DNA of 64,000 bases from Dipteris shenzhenensis (lineage: Eukaryota > Polypodiophyta > Polypodiopsida > Gleicheniales), in NCBI GenBank assembly GCA_047967505.1, contig CM106540.1, one strand, 5' to 3'. Below are positions 35,130-46,645 of the stretch, one piece after another. Position numbers and translations under genes: made by a program. The number at the start of each line of letters is the position of its first letter. Positions within the stretch are counted from its first letter, which is position 1. A model generated the notes under the pieces. That model worked only from the letters and a program-made list of their open reading frames with translations, was not told the origin of the DNA and did no database searches.

Positions 35130-35390
35130 GGCAAAATGATTATGGTATTGCCATTCCATTCTCTTAATGCTTTGAAAACATAATATTTTGGTTGTTGCAT
35201 ATAAATTGTTTCATCCAGAAAACCATTCAAGAAGATACTTTTCACATACATTTGGTGTATTTAATCAAATTGTGGTGAGAGAAATAGTGCAATATATAGG
35301 TGCAAGAGTTTCCTTGTGCCATACCCTTATGCATAAGCTTTAGCAATAAGTTTGGCTTTGTACTTGTCAAATGGTCCCTTCTTGACTCAA
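35130..35390 (-). pseudogene. Copia reverse transcriptase fragment
   Basis: Minus-strand reading gives GPFDKYKAKLIAKAYA (about 35375-35330), then a degraded stretch, then IHQMYVKSIFLNGFLDETIY and MQQPKYYV (about 35262-35180). These match the KYKARLVAKGY..QMDVK(S/T)AFLNG(Y/F)LDEE(I/V)YM.QP block of Copia RT. The wording (FLNGFLDE) differs from the Tork-like copy at 1-1392 (FLHGDLHEE), so it is another lineage. It is truncated before the YVDD block. Confidence 0.8.
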
Positions 35391-36064
35391 TTCTAATTTA
35401 TAAACTTACTTAGAAGATCAATAAAGACTAGTTTTGGCTCTTAGTGAGAGAACTAAAGTCCTCATGTTAAAAATTAGGTCCTTGATCTAATTTTTGAATG
35501 ATGCATGTTCATCAATCTCCATTAGTTTTTCCATGGATGCAAATAAATAGTTCTATAAGTTCACATCTTTCATGCCTTCCCTCTTCCTTCCACTCATGAG
35601 AATGTCATTTCACATTTACAATGAGGCTTTTTTGCATGTTAGTGATGATTGTGATGGTTGGCATGTTTATATTTTTTGACATTTTGCATGTCTTGGCCTT
35701 GTGTATCAGTATAGGCTCACTGTAGACTCATCACTATCTAATTATGTCAGCAAATTGGAGTTGAAATTAGATAGCCTATCATAGGATGATCAAATTATGA
35801 CGAATTTCCATCAAGGATGACCCTCTCTTGACTAGATGATAAATATGAATGCTTGAGTTTATTTTATATATCCTGTGAAGACACATTTGATGGATTTAAC
35901 ACCAAGTTTATTCCAAATAAAATAAAAAATATGTGAGTAATCTAGAGAATGATAAACTCTCAAACTAATGCCTCTTTGGTGTCATGTTCTACAAAATAGA
36001 AGTGGGAGCTTCTATTCATAAGGTCTACGTAGAACTGTTTCATATGCTTTTGCCCAATTTAGAC
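35391..36064. other. Intergenic sequence, possibly more degraded Copia upstream sequence
   Basis: The minus strand has a weak EKLMEIDEHASF-like stretch around 35.5 kb that may derive from the region before RT. Otherwise nothing. Confidence 0.3.
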
Positions 36065-38110
36065 TTGGAATTTTTATTTTATCAAGCATAAATTGTGGGA
36101 TTGGATTGGCCCTAGACTTATAGAGGTGTGGCAAGAAAGTATTTCTACTTCTTGTCTTCCTGAACACTTGAACAGTGGAATAATCAAACTGATTCCAAAA
36201 GAAGGAAGAAAGGATTTGATAAAAAACTGGAGACTACTGACTATGCGTTACTGCAGCTACAAAAATTTTGCCAAAGCTTTAGCCCTAAGAATTCAACACA
36301 AGATGGACCAATGGATTTTGGAGGAACAGAAGGGTTTCATAAAAGGGAGGCACCTCTTGGAGGCTATTGTAAATATCTCGAAAGGCTGTGAACATGCTAG
36401 GGAATTGAGTCAAGATATTTGTTTCATCAAAAATAGATTTTGCTAAAGCTTATGATAGGATGGATTGGGATTTCCTAATGAAATCCATGAAAGACATGGG
36501 TCTTGGGACGAATTTCATCTCCGTGGTCAAACTATGCCTCAGCCAAGTGCATTAATGGTGAGATATCCTCACCTTTCCCATTGAGAAGATCCATTAGGCA
36601 AGGCAACCCCTTGCCCCTCTCTTCTATGCTATAGCAGCTGACGCTCTGGGCTAGTTGCCCATTGAAAAGAATAGTCAAAGGAATTGAATTACCTTCTAAA
36701 AAGCACCTGGTTATGCAATAATTCACAGACGACACTAATCTTATGACTAGAAACACCACTCATAACGTGAGTGAGGTTATGGAATGCCTAAAAATGTATT
36801 GTCCAGCCTCAAGCTCTCTCATCAACCACAGCAAAACATGATATTTTGTCCTCAGTGGAAAGCCACAAGTTGAGCTAGATCACCTGGGTTGTCAACTGAT
36901 CCAGAAAGGAGCTGTGTTTATACTGCTCGGCATACCTATGGGCTTCGAAGTGTCCATGAAGGAACAATGGGACTGGGTGCTAAATAAGTTCAGTGCTAAG
37001 CTAGAAAAGTGGAGAGGATTTCAAGCCAATCCCATGGGAAGACGAATGGTTCTCAACCATTTCCTGTACCCCATTACCATTTTCTACATGTCTTGTTGGC
37101 ATCCAAGTTAGGCGGGTCTAGACAAGCTTATCTCCAAATGCAAGTCTTTTCTGTGGAGAGGAACTAACAAAATCGCCAAAGTTAGATGGAACTTTTGCAC
37201 TCGACCCAAGAGTGAAGGACTGGGGGTAGTAGACATCAAACAACCGACTGCAAAGTTGGCTGCTACATGGATTCTCAAAGTCCTCCTAAGCCCTAAACTT
37301 GATTGGGCTACACTGCTAGCACATAACTTCAAGCATATTCGACCTATCAGAGCTAAGGGGTGGAAAAAATACCCAATCTTGTCTGCTATTTTTTGTCCTG
37401 AACCCTACTCAACAGAGGGAAGTGACTTATGGAAATCTCTTTAGAAGGCACTCGAATAATCAAAACCCAATTGTGTTTCTCTGGAAAAAGCTCTTTTATG
37501 AGGCTGGACTCCATATGGGCTTCTGCAATACAGAGAAATGTTTTACTATAGTGATTTTCTCAAAGCCTGCTTCCTTTTCAATAAGACCTCCAATCTTGGG
37601 GTTAGTTGTGGAAAAGGGACCAATTCATATGGAAGACTATGCTTAAAATCAGAAGGGAATTCAAGCTTACCAATCAAGATGCACTCTTTGTCCACCACTA
37701 GACTAGCACTTTGGGAAGGAGACACACAGTGGAAACGGGGCTCAGTACTTAACTACACCTTAGAGTTTAGCTAGATACTTTCCCCCCATCTACTTCCTGT
37801 GCCTACCCCCTATGATTATATTGAAGATATGATCCCCGTTTTCTAAATTCCCATTGGAACACCTCCAACTCCGCACTTTGCTGGAAGCGTGTGGGCACAC
37901 GCACTGTGGTTTGTTTGGGTTTCCAGGAATGAATTTTAATTTAACATGAATCTTACTGATGTAGAATATCTATTTTCTAAATGGTTAGCAGGAGGCATCC
38001 CAAATCTATGATAGTGACCTCAAACTTTTCTTCGCAGAGATCAAGAGCCATTATCTCAAGACCTTCAACCAAGAATGCCACTACAAGGGATCCATCTACT
38101 ATGAGACTGT
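36065..38110 (+). pseudogene. L1-like LINE ORF2, reverse transcriptase to C-terminal region
   Basis: RT blocks in order, in shifting frames: SGIIKLIPKEGRKDLIKNWR (about 36176-36235), AKALALRIQ, EEQKGFIKGRHLLEAI (about 36322-36370), DFAKAYDRMDWDFL (about 36435-36475), IRQGNPLPL and FYAIAADAL (about 36590-36650), the catalytic box as FTDDTNLM (36721-36744; relatives FADD), a CLKMYC..SSLIN block, then LLGIPMGFEVSMKEQWDWVL (about 36921-36985), FLWRGTNK (about 37149) and EGLGVVDIK (about 37212). Beyond RT come PYSTEGSDLWKSL and, near 37950-38090, GGIPNL with KSHYLKTFNQECHYKGSIY-like sequence, part of the C-terminal region. At least five frameshifts and several stops are present. ORF1 and the endonuclease are missing or unreadable, typical of 5'-truncated LINEs. 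Nothing suggests activity. Confidence 0.9.
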
Positions 38111-39239
38111 GATCTTGTTAATGATTATCAGTTGGGCTTTTCGGGTTGTGTGAATCTTCTGTTACAACTATAAATTTGTGATTATGAATGTATATCTTAT
38201 GAACAGCTTATAATATTAAACTTTTTTTCTCAAAACAAAATAAATTGTGTTGATTTTGTAATGAGTCTATTTTTCCTTGTTCTACTCAAGTGTGTTCGCA
38301 TACGGTTTTCTAATCTTTATCCCATTTTTTTTGCAAATGACATTAAAACCAGTAGACTTGTATTGAACTCCATTATCGCATCAGGGGATTTTTATGTCTT
38401 TACCAGTTTGTTTTGTTACTAGTTCTTTGGAGTACTTGAATGCATTATCTAGAGAATCTAAATCTTATAATAATTATCAGTGAAAGTGATGGATTTTGAT
38501 GTCCTATTAGATGATAGGGTAGTCACATTTCAAACTGAATGATCTCACTACAACATGCCCATCTATTTTTTATGCTTACCTCTCGACATTTTGTGGGAGA
38601 TTTTGTTTGTGCCATGGCTATGAGATCCCTAGGTAAGCTTTTGGGTTTGAAAATTTTTTATATTTGCATCATTATACCTATTGATACCAAACAGATACAC
38701 GACGGCTATAATATCGATTCTAGTAAATTATGACTAATATTTTGACTTTTATAACAACTTTGGCATTCTCTAATGGAATTTATAGAACCTTGTTTGCAAT
38801 AGGGCCCACACTTATTTTCACCTGCAAGTTTGATCATTTTAAAGGTAAAAAATGTAAGAGCATGTACACCAAATTTGAGTTTAAAATACTCACATATTCA
38901 TGATGAACTTAATATACAAATCAACATAATGCAAGTATAAAAGTGAAACAACCAAGGATAAGAAACCTGATCAATGGTAAAAGAATCAATTACTAGGGTT
39001 TACATCAAAGGTTGTGTCATCGGTCTTGCTTTTTGCTCTATTTGAATTTTATAAGAAGACCATGCATAAAAAGGTCATTATGCATGCATCAATTAATAAA
39101 AAATGAAAGCACAAAAAAGGTAATTAGGCATGGATAGATGTACAAACACATACCAATGTACTCTTTATATCCTAGAAAGTTATGCATTGCCCACATAAAA
39201 ATTTACCAAATCAAAAAGTCATTGGTACACCTTGGATCC
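38111..39239. other. Intergenic sequence, nothing recognised
   Basis: T- and A-rich runs around 38.22 kb might mark the LINE 3' end. No gene seen. Confidence 0.35.
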
Positions 39240-40290
39240 CTAAAAATATCAAAGACATGTATGCCTCTCCATAGGTCTGCAGCTCCTCTATCAAAGGTGA
39301 CATGTGCACTCCATATTATTTGCCTTATACTTCCCTAGCATGAGGAGGGAAAGCATGAGGTGTCCCTTATTTATTGTTAGTCATGTTGGGATGTTGTAAT
39401 TCACCAAGAGTATAGGCCATGTTGACCAAGATGTTTGAGCATAACCCAAAAGTATTCACGCCATCCATTGCAAGCCCAAGCTGTAAGTTACATGGCTCCA
39501 TTGCAAATTCAAGCCACATCTTATGTATGTGTTTCCAAGAAGCACAATCCGAAGGAATCCAAGAAGTATCATCAATGGACCAATGTGTAGCATGCCATGT
39601 CAACTTTGCTATGGACATGCATCTAAACATATGATGTAGTCTGACTATAATTGGGAAGCGTCTCGATTGACCTTTACTAGGATGGTTTGTGTAGACCAAG
39701 GCCCCCCTCTTCAGCCCCGACCTCGCTAATTCACAACAATTAAGCGATGCAGCAAAGATGACCGGACGGCCTAACTTCCACCAGCACACCACCCGTCCTA
39801 ACTCGAAAGGAGCACAAAGCTCGTCGCAGTGGTAAACCAATGCCATTGCATGCTCACCCATGCCACCATCCACCGTTCAAGAGATTCGGGAGCTACAAGT
39901 ACAAGATGCTATCCTCTCCACCCAATGTTACTTGTAGCTCCAGCCACCTCGAGATCGCTTCCCCCACACACACGCACTACTCGAAGGAAGCCGCATCCAA
40001 CGCTCACACCTCATCCATCGCCATGCAACACCACCCGCTCGGGCGGCCAAGGCAACAAAGTCGCTTGAGTACTTCCTATAACATTGTACCCCACACTCTA
40101 GACAATTAACCAAATCTTCATGCTCATGAAAAAAGAGAATACAATCATTAAGATGAACATGGATAGTGTTATAATCCATCCCAACACTTGTCAAAATCCT
40201 TTTTGCTTCATCCCTTGATGCAAGCAAGCTGTTTGGGTTATACAACATATTTTGGAAATAACTTATTACAATTCCCATATGCAAGGAACA
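39240..40290 (-). pseudogene. CACTA (En/Spm, tnp2-type) transposase remnant
   Basis: Minus-strand reading starts with DEAKRILTSVGMDYNTIHVH and LNDCILFFHEHEDLVNCLEC (about 40220-40085), matching the tnp2 block YxAKKI(L)..LG..Y..I.(A)C.NDC.L(F/Y)..E...CP.C. It continues in ORF 39873-39367 with RRFPIIVRLHHMFRCMSIA, LTWHATHWSIDD, SDCASWKHI, then AMEPCNLQLGLAMDGVNTFG, matching the F(P)..PRLQR.F......WH..D....HPAD..AWK..D..(P).FA.(D)PRN(V)RLGL..DG.NPFG block. The end after a frameshift (IEELQTYGEAY, about 39290) matches the L.PLVDEL..LW..GV block. A GC-rich, arginine-rich stretch (39880-40020) is inserted between the blocks relative to relatives. Frame breaks show it is dead. Confidence 0.85.
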
Positions 40291-41959
40291 TTAAGAACGT
40301 GATACAAATAATTACTAAAATACGATCAAAACATTTGCATGATGAGTGCATGATATGAATTAAACAGCATACACTCAATAAAGATCTAACATCAGTAACA
40401 TATGGAATTTGAAAAGCCTCCTGTGGAAACTTCCCATACACCTGCACTTGGTGCATGAAAATATGTCATTGGCATTGAATTTGCTACTTGCAACATGTGC
40501 AAGGATAAGGCCACCTCTAGCTAATTAGCCACTTTGAGCTCCATTATCCAATGAGCTACCAATCATCCTATCCATCTTCTCACATTAGAAACCATGCCAA
40601 AGGTCAAAATCAAAACCCAGAAAGAGTAAACATTAGACAAAATATGAAAAAACCATGTTTGTATTGGTATATCATTGATATTTCCATTGATATTTACCAA
40701 TGGAAATACCGATGGCAATACCAACACTATGGATTTCATAGTTTTCAATGGGAATATCTATAGTCTGGGAACCCAGAATAAGCCAAACTGTGTTTTGCCA
40801 CCTCATTCTAAAAATTTTGGTTCTTTTCATAGCTCCTTTCCATCATTGTGTCGGCTCCCCTATGCACTCTCCCTCCTCCTTGCTCCCTCCACCTCAAGAT
40901 CCCTTCCACCTTGTTTCCTCTCCTCTTTCAATGTACTAGATCAAGAACATGACTAATCATACGATTATGAATATGAAGTTACGATCATGCTTGTGATGAT
41001 TATAGTTGCATTCTTGATAGTCTCTATATTTTCGAATGTGGGTATGATTACGTGCAATGAGTGGTTTATTTTTCACATTCTTGGTTGGTTGAACTGCCAT
41101 GACTTGCTTACATGAACATAAGAAAAAGCTTTTCCCATGTTTCAAGTTTGTCAATGGTCTCACTTTAGGGTTTTTGAAAATATTGGTCTTTGTAATATTT
41201 AACAACAAATGTTTGTAATGTGTTTTATGTGACCCCTACATGCTTCTTGTTTTCCACCAGATTAATGGGCTACCCACCAGTCTTTACTGAACACGGTCCT
41301 TGTCCCCCATGTTTCCATCATATGACATGTGGACACCCTTCTGTCCCATGTTGGGATAAAAAGCGATGCAGAGTGGATCAAGTTGAATATGGAAATGCAT
41401 GTGCATGGTTGGGATTGGAAGAAAGGATGCTTGGAGCAGCATGCAGCATTAAAATTGTTTCTGAAATTCCATTAAATTATAAAACCCCTTCTGTTGATCG
41501 CATGCGCTATCTTACATATTTCTTAGTTGAGCCACATGTGGAAGTGTATATGCCTATAGTTGGAAAACATTGAATTATGAAAAACTAAGGTATACATCGC
41601 TTAGGCCTGGGTGTCATTGGGATATGGATACTAGGGAGTGGGTTGTAAGACAAGGATACACTTGGGTATGTCCCAATGGTGTTGTGGAATCTCAATAGTG
41701 GTAGGAATTTGGCTATTGATTAGCATTGCATAGAAGCATTTTTGTGCTGGCATCCTTGAATGTAGCGAGTAGTAATGATCTCACCATTACATGAATGATT
41801 GGTTTGAGTACTTTTAATTACATGTATTAGTCTAGGGTCTACATTCACTAGTACCCCATATGTCCTAACCAAGTCCTTTAATCTCCACACATATTGCTAA
41901 ATATAATTTTGGTAAGGTTTTTCTGGATATTTGATAGTTGTTGAACCAAAGGGGTGGCA
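40291..41959. other. Intergenic sequence; unrecognised open frame at 41220-41573
   Basis: A Cys-rich 117-codon frame (plus) contains EHGPCPPCFHHMTCGHPSVP and later YLTYFLVEPHVEVYM; I recognise no family. A short inverted repeat around (GATATTTCC/GGAAATACC) lies at 40.68-40.72 kb. The C/T-rich stretch at 40.83-40.93 kb gives spurious frames. Confidence 0.3.
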
Positions 41960-42300
41960 TTAATCATTAGAATGTAGAAGGAAAAGACTCTTAAAATTAG
42001 CAACACCATCAAGGAGGTGCAAGCCTAATGGTAGTCCTAATCTACCCCTGTCTACCATTGGACCCTTCAGTGTGGTGGAGAAGAGAGCATCCTCATTCAC
42101 TTGCAATTCTTGGCATACTAAGAGGTGACTCTCTACATCCTCATTGAAAATCCCATGGAATTCAAGAAAAGGTAGATTTAGCTTGGTCAGTCTTCCTATG
42201 TTGAGAGGTACAATCATGGTGTATTGTAAGGGGTCGATGCATGCTATGATGGACCAAAAGATGACTTCTAGTCTTTGATTTTTCATTTGCAATAGCTACC
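41960..42300 (-). pseudogene. Probable Ty3/Gypsy-type gag remnant
   Basis: The minus-strand frame contains KLNLPFLEFHGIFNEDVESH and LLVCQELQVNEDALFSTTLK followed by LGLPLGLHLLDGVANFKSLF. This follows the retrotransposon gag pattern (L)P.F.G....DPE.(H)L..(F/C).........(D)....F..TL(K/R)G.A..W...LP.G....F..L...F. The usual W after TLKG is lost. The sequence upstream (42300-42560, minus) is polar like gag N-termini. No pol domains follow. Confidence 0.55.
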
Positions 42301-43374
42301 CAAATCTCTATAGTAGTACTCACTAATGGTGTTCTATTGGGGACACCATGACTAATCATTCACCTACCCAAAGGGGTGCTTTTACACATAATGCTAGTGA
42401 ACCTTACACATAATGGGGGTGGGTTCACATCTATTAGAGATCTCCTTATACCCCCACTAGTGATGCAGGATCAAGGAGGCATTGCATTGACTTGGTTGGA
42501 CATAGAGATCAAAATAGCATGTGTTTTATTGATTTGGTTGATGGACATTAAAGTTGGGTGGTGAGAGACTACGGTAATTCCATTCTTCACACCCTTAGCT
42601 AATTGATCAAAATAGGAGGAGGAGAATCCAAAGATTGTTGAATAATGTACTAGGATGTGTTTATAGAATTTATCAACAAAGTAGGTGGCATTAAAATAAA
42701 CGCCCTTTCACTCAAAATTATCTAAAATTGTATAAGAAATGTAATATTAAGAGAAAAAATAATGTTGAAATTGGTGTATTGGGTTCTTAATTATATTATG
42801 AAGATATAGTCAACAACAATGTAACCAATTCACCATAGCCAACTACTAGTAGTAACCACCTATGTAAACTTTGAGAGGGTTGTGATCTCTCTTTTAATTA
42901 AAGTGTGCTTTTTTGTTTCTACACTCTCCTTAATTTGTTTGTTCAATATGTGATTATCCCAATAATGAGTGCACGTGTATGGATTATGCTATCCAGTCTT
43001 TCTGTAGATCCAAATTATTTTATCTTGAAAGAACCGAAGACACAAGGCAAAAAATTTATCAAATTGTAGAAAGGTAAGAGGTGGAGTTGCTATCTCCTTG
43101 AAGTCAGCCTACTATGGCTAATTTTATAGTGTTTTTATTTTAAAAAAGGGAAAAAAAAAGAAATTCTAAATGAAGACTCTAGATTCATTTCTAAAAAATA
43201 GGAGTACACTAGAAAAAGCAGATCCACACTTGAAAAAGATAGATTTTTCTTAGAAGAACAAGTTCTCCCTATATACAACTTTTTGAAGAAGATAGGATCC
43301 CGCACATGGATTTTGAGGTGAATTGAAAGATATTCAGATTCCAGAATTGAATTGAGATGCATATTTTGTGATCG
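42301..43374. other. Intergenic sequence, nothing recognised
   Basis: AT-rich, no motif in any frame beyond the possible gag upstream part. Confidence 0.4.
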
Positions 43375-43480
43375 AGATTGAGATTGATATTGTGACTAAT
43401 ATTGTGATTGGGATTCGTATTCTACTCCTATTGCGATTGAGATTGAGACTGAGGTTAAGATTGAGATCAAGATACTTGAG
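43375..43480. repeat. Degenerate hexamer repeat (GATTGA-like)
   Basis: GATTGAGATTGATATTG, GATTGGGATTC, GATTGAGATTGAGACTGAGG and AAGATTGAGATCAAG show a 6-bp period; the minus-strand frame reads as alternating Asn/Leu/Ile/Ser/Arg. Confidence 0.8.
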
Positions 43481-43734
43481 GTAGCTCTCAAGGGTGGTGG
43501 GGCAGTACATCTCTCTACCTATCAAAAGTGTTTCCTTTGTAAAGGTTAACCTAAAGTACTACTTTGTTGTCCAAAAAGAGCAAAAAGGATATCAGGCAAG
43601 GAAATGACGTAGTTGTGGAGATGGATGGCCAACGTGTGATGATATGGTATAGGAGGAGCTCCCTAGCAACACTTTGTTATACTTTGGCCATACTAGATCA
43701 ATTGCAATGAAAAGCTCTTGATCCCACCTCAAGG

Positions 43735-44215
43735 GACTCAGATGCCTCTTAACAAAAACCCTATGATGCAAGGTTAACCATTTCTCCACTTGAATAAATG
43801 CATTCATCAGAGCTGGATACTTTGAAGGATCCAAGGGAAGAACGTAGGGAAACCTATTAGAAAATTTACTATTACTTTCATCCCCATGCTTTAGTTTGAG
43901 CATGGCCTATAATTTTCAAATGTTCCATGCTCGAACTTATGTTCGAGCACTAGCGTATACTTTTCAATAAAGAGGATAAAGAGAGGAGAGAGATGATCAA
44001 ATTCATCCAAAATCAAGGAATTGTCCCAAAATTACTAAAATTGTCTTAATTAAGTTAATTATAATGAACATTAGGAGAAGAGAAGCACCTTGTAGTTCCC
44101 TCTTATCCATCTCAATCAATACATTCACTAGAGCTAGATAGTTTAAAGCATCCAAGGAAAGAACCTATGGCAACCTATACAAAACTTGTAGCAGGGCACC
44201 ACCATGCTTCTAATT
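43735..44215. repeat. Diverged direct duplication, about 325 bp apart
   Basis: A block with AATGCATTCATCAGAGCTGG..TTTGAAGGATCCAAGGGAAG (43797-43843) recurs as AATACATTCACTAGAGCTAG..TTTAAAGCATCCAAGGAAAG (44119-44163). The minus-strand frame over the first copy (43592-43903, YPALMNAFIQVEKWL) is unrecognised. Confidence 0.6.
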
Positions 44216-44267
44216 TTAAGTTAATTATAATCAATGTCAGGAGAAGGAAATCACAAACAGGTTTTTT

Positions 44268-44485
44268 AGATACATGAGGGTTTCACTATGTATAATCCCT
44301 CTATATCACATGAATCTAAGGACTATTTGTAGAACCCCTTTTCCATACAATTTTCATTAATAAAATGTACCCTATAAATTTCTTCTATGTGAATTCATTC
44401 CTATAAATATTAGAAACTTAAAACCGTCTCTTGAACCCATGTGCTTCACTTACATATTTTTAGGTGAACCCTTCGAGTCAAGGTG
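44268..44485 (-). mobile_element. Small inverted-repeat element (MITE-like), copy 2
   Basis: It starts GAGGGTTTCACTATGTATAA and ends TTTTAGGTGAACCCTTCGAG. The inside has CATTAATAAAATGTACCC, exact in copy 3. It is in the opposite orientation to the 24.7-kb copy. Confidence 0.7.
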
Positions 44486-44730
44486 ATCATCTAGTTAAAA
44501 AACTCACCAATATGGTGGATGCTTTGAGGGTGGGTGAGTGGGTGTTTGGCGGGGGAAGGGGTGGGGGGCAATGTTTTATAGTAGTCCATTAATGAGCATC
44601 TTTTCTATAGGGGGACTTACACGGCATTACATGTGCATAAATAGCATTGAAGTCTTAGTGTAATTTATATATGTAGATTTAAGAAGGAGTGTATAAAATA
44701 TAAGATTGAAAAATGTATACATGTAAGAGG
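44486..44730. other. Spacer between small-element copies
   Basis: Contains a G-rich stretch at 44545-44570. GGGGGACTTAC(A)..GCATTACATG at 44610 resembles sequence at 28782. No gene. Confidence 0.4.
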
Positions 44731-44993
44731 GGGTTAATCCTCGGGGGGGTCACTATGTATAAACCCTCTATACCACGTGCATTTAAGGCATATTTCTAAA
44801 ATCCCTTATCTGTAAATTTTTCATTAATAAAATGTACCCCTTTTCTATACAAATCTGTAAATTTTTTCCAAAACTATTTTAAATAGTCCCTTATGTATAT
44901 TTATTTTTGTAAATTTTAGAAATAAAAAATATCCTTCTGTTGAGCTCACGTGATAGGGTTACATATGATGAGTGACTACCCCGAGGGTTAATC
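44731..44993 (-). mobile_element. Small inverted-repeat element (MITE-like), copy 3, best preserved
   Basis: The left end GGTTAATCCTCGGGGG then GTCACTATG and the right end AGTGACTACC then CCGAGGGTTAATC are inverted repeats of about 25 bp with few mismatches. The inside (263 bp total, non-coding) aligns in reverse complement along the length of 24734-24958. No transposase in it, as expected of a MITE. Confidence 0.8.
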
Positions 44994-45254
44994 AATTACA
45001 TTAGAAAATATTAAAAATGCAAAGTAGATATTTGTTAATATCTAATACATGCTTCTTGTTATGTGTTATATGGGGTTTATGAAGAGTGACCCCCATGGTT
45101 GCATATCCATCTCGACTAGAGTATTGTATCAAGCATGGAGCATTTGAAGGAGGGTAAGTCCTAGGCTCAGATGGAGTGATCATATAATGTTATCTTAAGT
45201 TTTGGGATACTATTTAGATTATGTCAACATTGTTTCTTGCTCATTGTTAGGGGC

Positions 45255-45962
45255 AGTCACTTTAACATGTAAACCCAGCTAGATATCATGTACGCTTCCC
45301 TTGCACTTAAATGCTATTTTTAAAAATCGCATATCTATGAATAGGTGCCCACGATGTTGGAAAATAGGTATTAGAATTTGTAGCAGGATGGGTGAGAGGT
45401 GATAAAGATAAGGTGAGAGGCGATTAAACTAAGGAAAAATTTAAGAGAAAGGCAGTGGCAAGAATTAATGCATTTGAGAAGCTGTGATTCTAGAACATTC
45501 CATGTCCAAAACATTCATGGCTACCCCTTGAGCGAGTATATAGAGAGGAGGGAGGGGGGTGTGGCTGAGATAAGAAAGAGAGGTGGAGGAGAGCCCAAGA
45601 GAAGGGGGGAGAGCGATGGAAGGGAAGACTGAGAGAAGTAGAGAGAGCAATGGAATGTAGAATGAGGAGGACAGTAGCGGCGGGAGGTGGCGAGGCGAAG
45701 GGGAGAGGGAGTAGATTAATAATAGGGCAACGCTTAGGTTAATGATTAAATAGGAGAGGAAGTGAACTGTGAGTGAACAAATTAATTGAGCAAATTAAGG
45801 AGAGTGAATAGGGAGAGTGTTACAAGGACCTATTTTTGAATATCATATGATTAAAAAACACACTTTTTCTATATAAATTTGTCATCTTTTTTCAATATGT
45901 ATTTTATGATTGGAACTCATGTCTTACTATTGAACTCATGTGGTAGTCACATAGTACATGCC
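45255..45962 (-). mobile_element. Small inverted-repeat element, copy 4, split by an insertion of about 0.5 kb
   Basis: The left half (45255-45345, CACTTAAATGCTATTTTTAA..CATATCTATGAA) and the right half (about 45840-45962, TTTTTCTATATAAATTTGTC..ATTGAACTCATGTGGTAGTC) each match the corresponding half of copy 3. The purine-rich interval 45346-45840 has no counterpart. Confidence 0.6.
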
Positions 45963-46425
45963 TAGTATAATCTCTTTGATACCCAAGAAGTTGAACAGCA
46001 TTGAGACTAATGGATACAAGATTGGTAAAAACAAAATTATGAAAAAATACATACCTCTAGGATAAAAGAATTTCAACCAAATGTATTGAAAAGAAAGAGT
46101 AGAGGTTTCTATTTCAAAATAAATTCTTTTCAAATATATTCTTTCAAAATAAATTCTTTTCAAATAAAATAGCCTTAGACTATTCTTTGCTAAAGAGGGA
46201 TGTTTCTGAGATTAAATTTGGATAAAATTCATGATACGATATGCTACTATGTCTAATGATTGGGCGTAGCCATCTTTAAGCTAGTACATGGAATCCTTAA
46301 CTTAAGCAACTCATTTTTATTGAATTTATTATAGCGCACAATTTTCTTGTTTTAGTTCTAGGATTGTCTATATCATATCATGCTTCTTATTTCTTTTCTT
46401 TTAATTGAGAAAATTATTTGAATAA
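45963..46425. other. AT-rich spacer, nothing recognised
   Basis: CAAATAAATTCTTTTCAAAT-like short repeats at about 46110-46165; no gene. Confidence 0.4.
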
Positions 46426-46589
46426 CCTGGGTAATGCAGCCCATTGTGAAAGCTATAAGAATTTGAAAAATGCACCTCTAAATAAATGAACTTCACAAGT
46501 ATTGATAAATCATTATGACCAAAAACTTAACAAATCTATTATGCATCCAAATAGAAAATACATGTGTGCATGCACGGGCATGAACACGT

Positions 46590-46645
<56 letters not shown>

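Noticed and set aside
39829-40109. Plus-strand Pro/His-rich frames
   Set aside because: Antisense to the CACTA transposase remnant and composition-driven.
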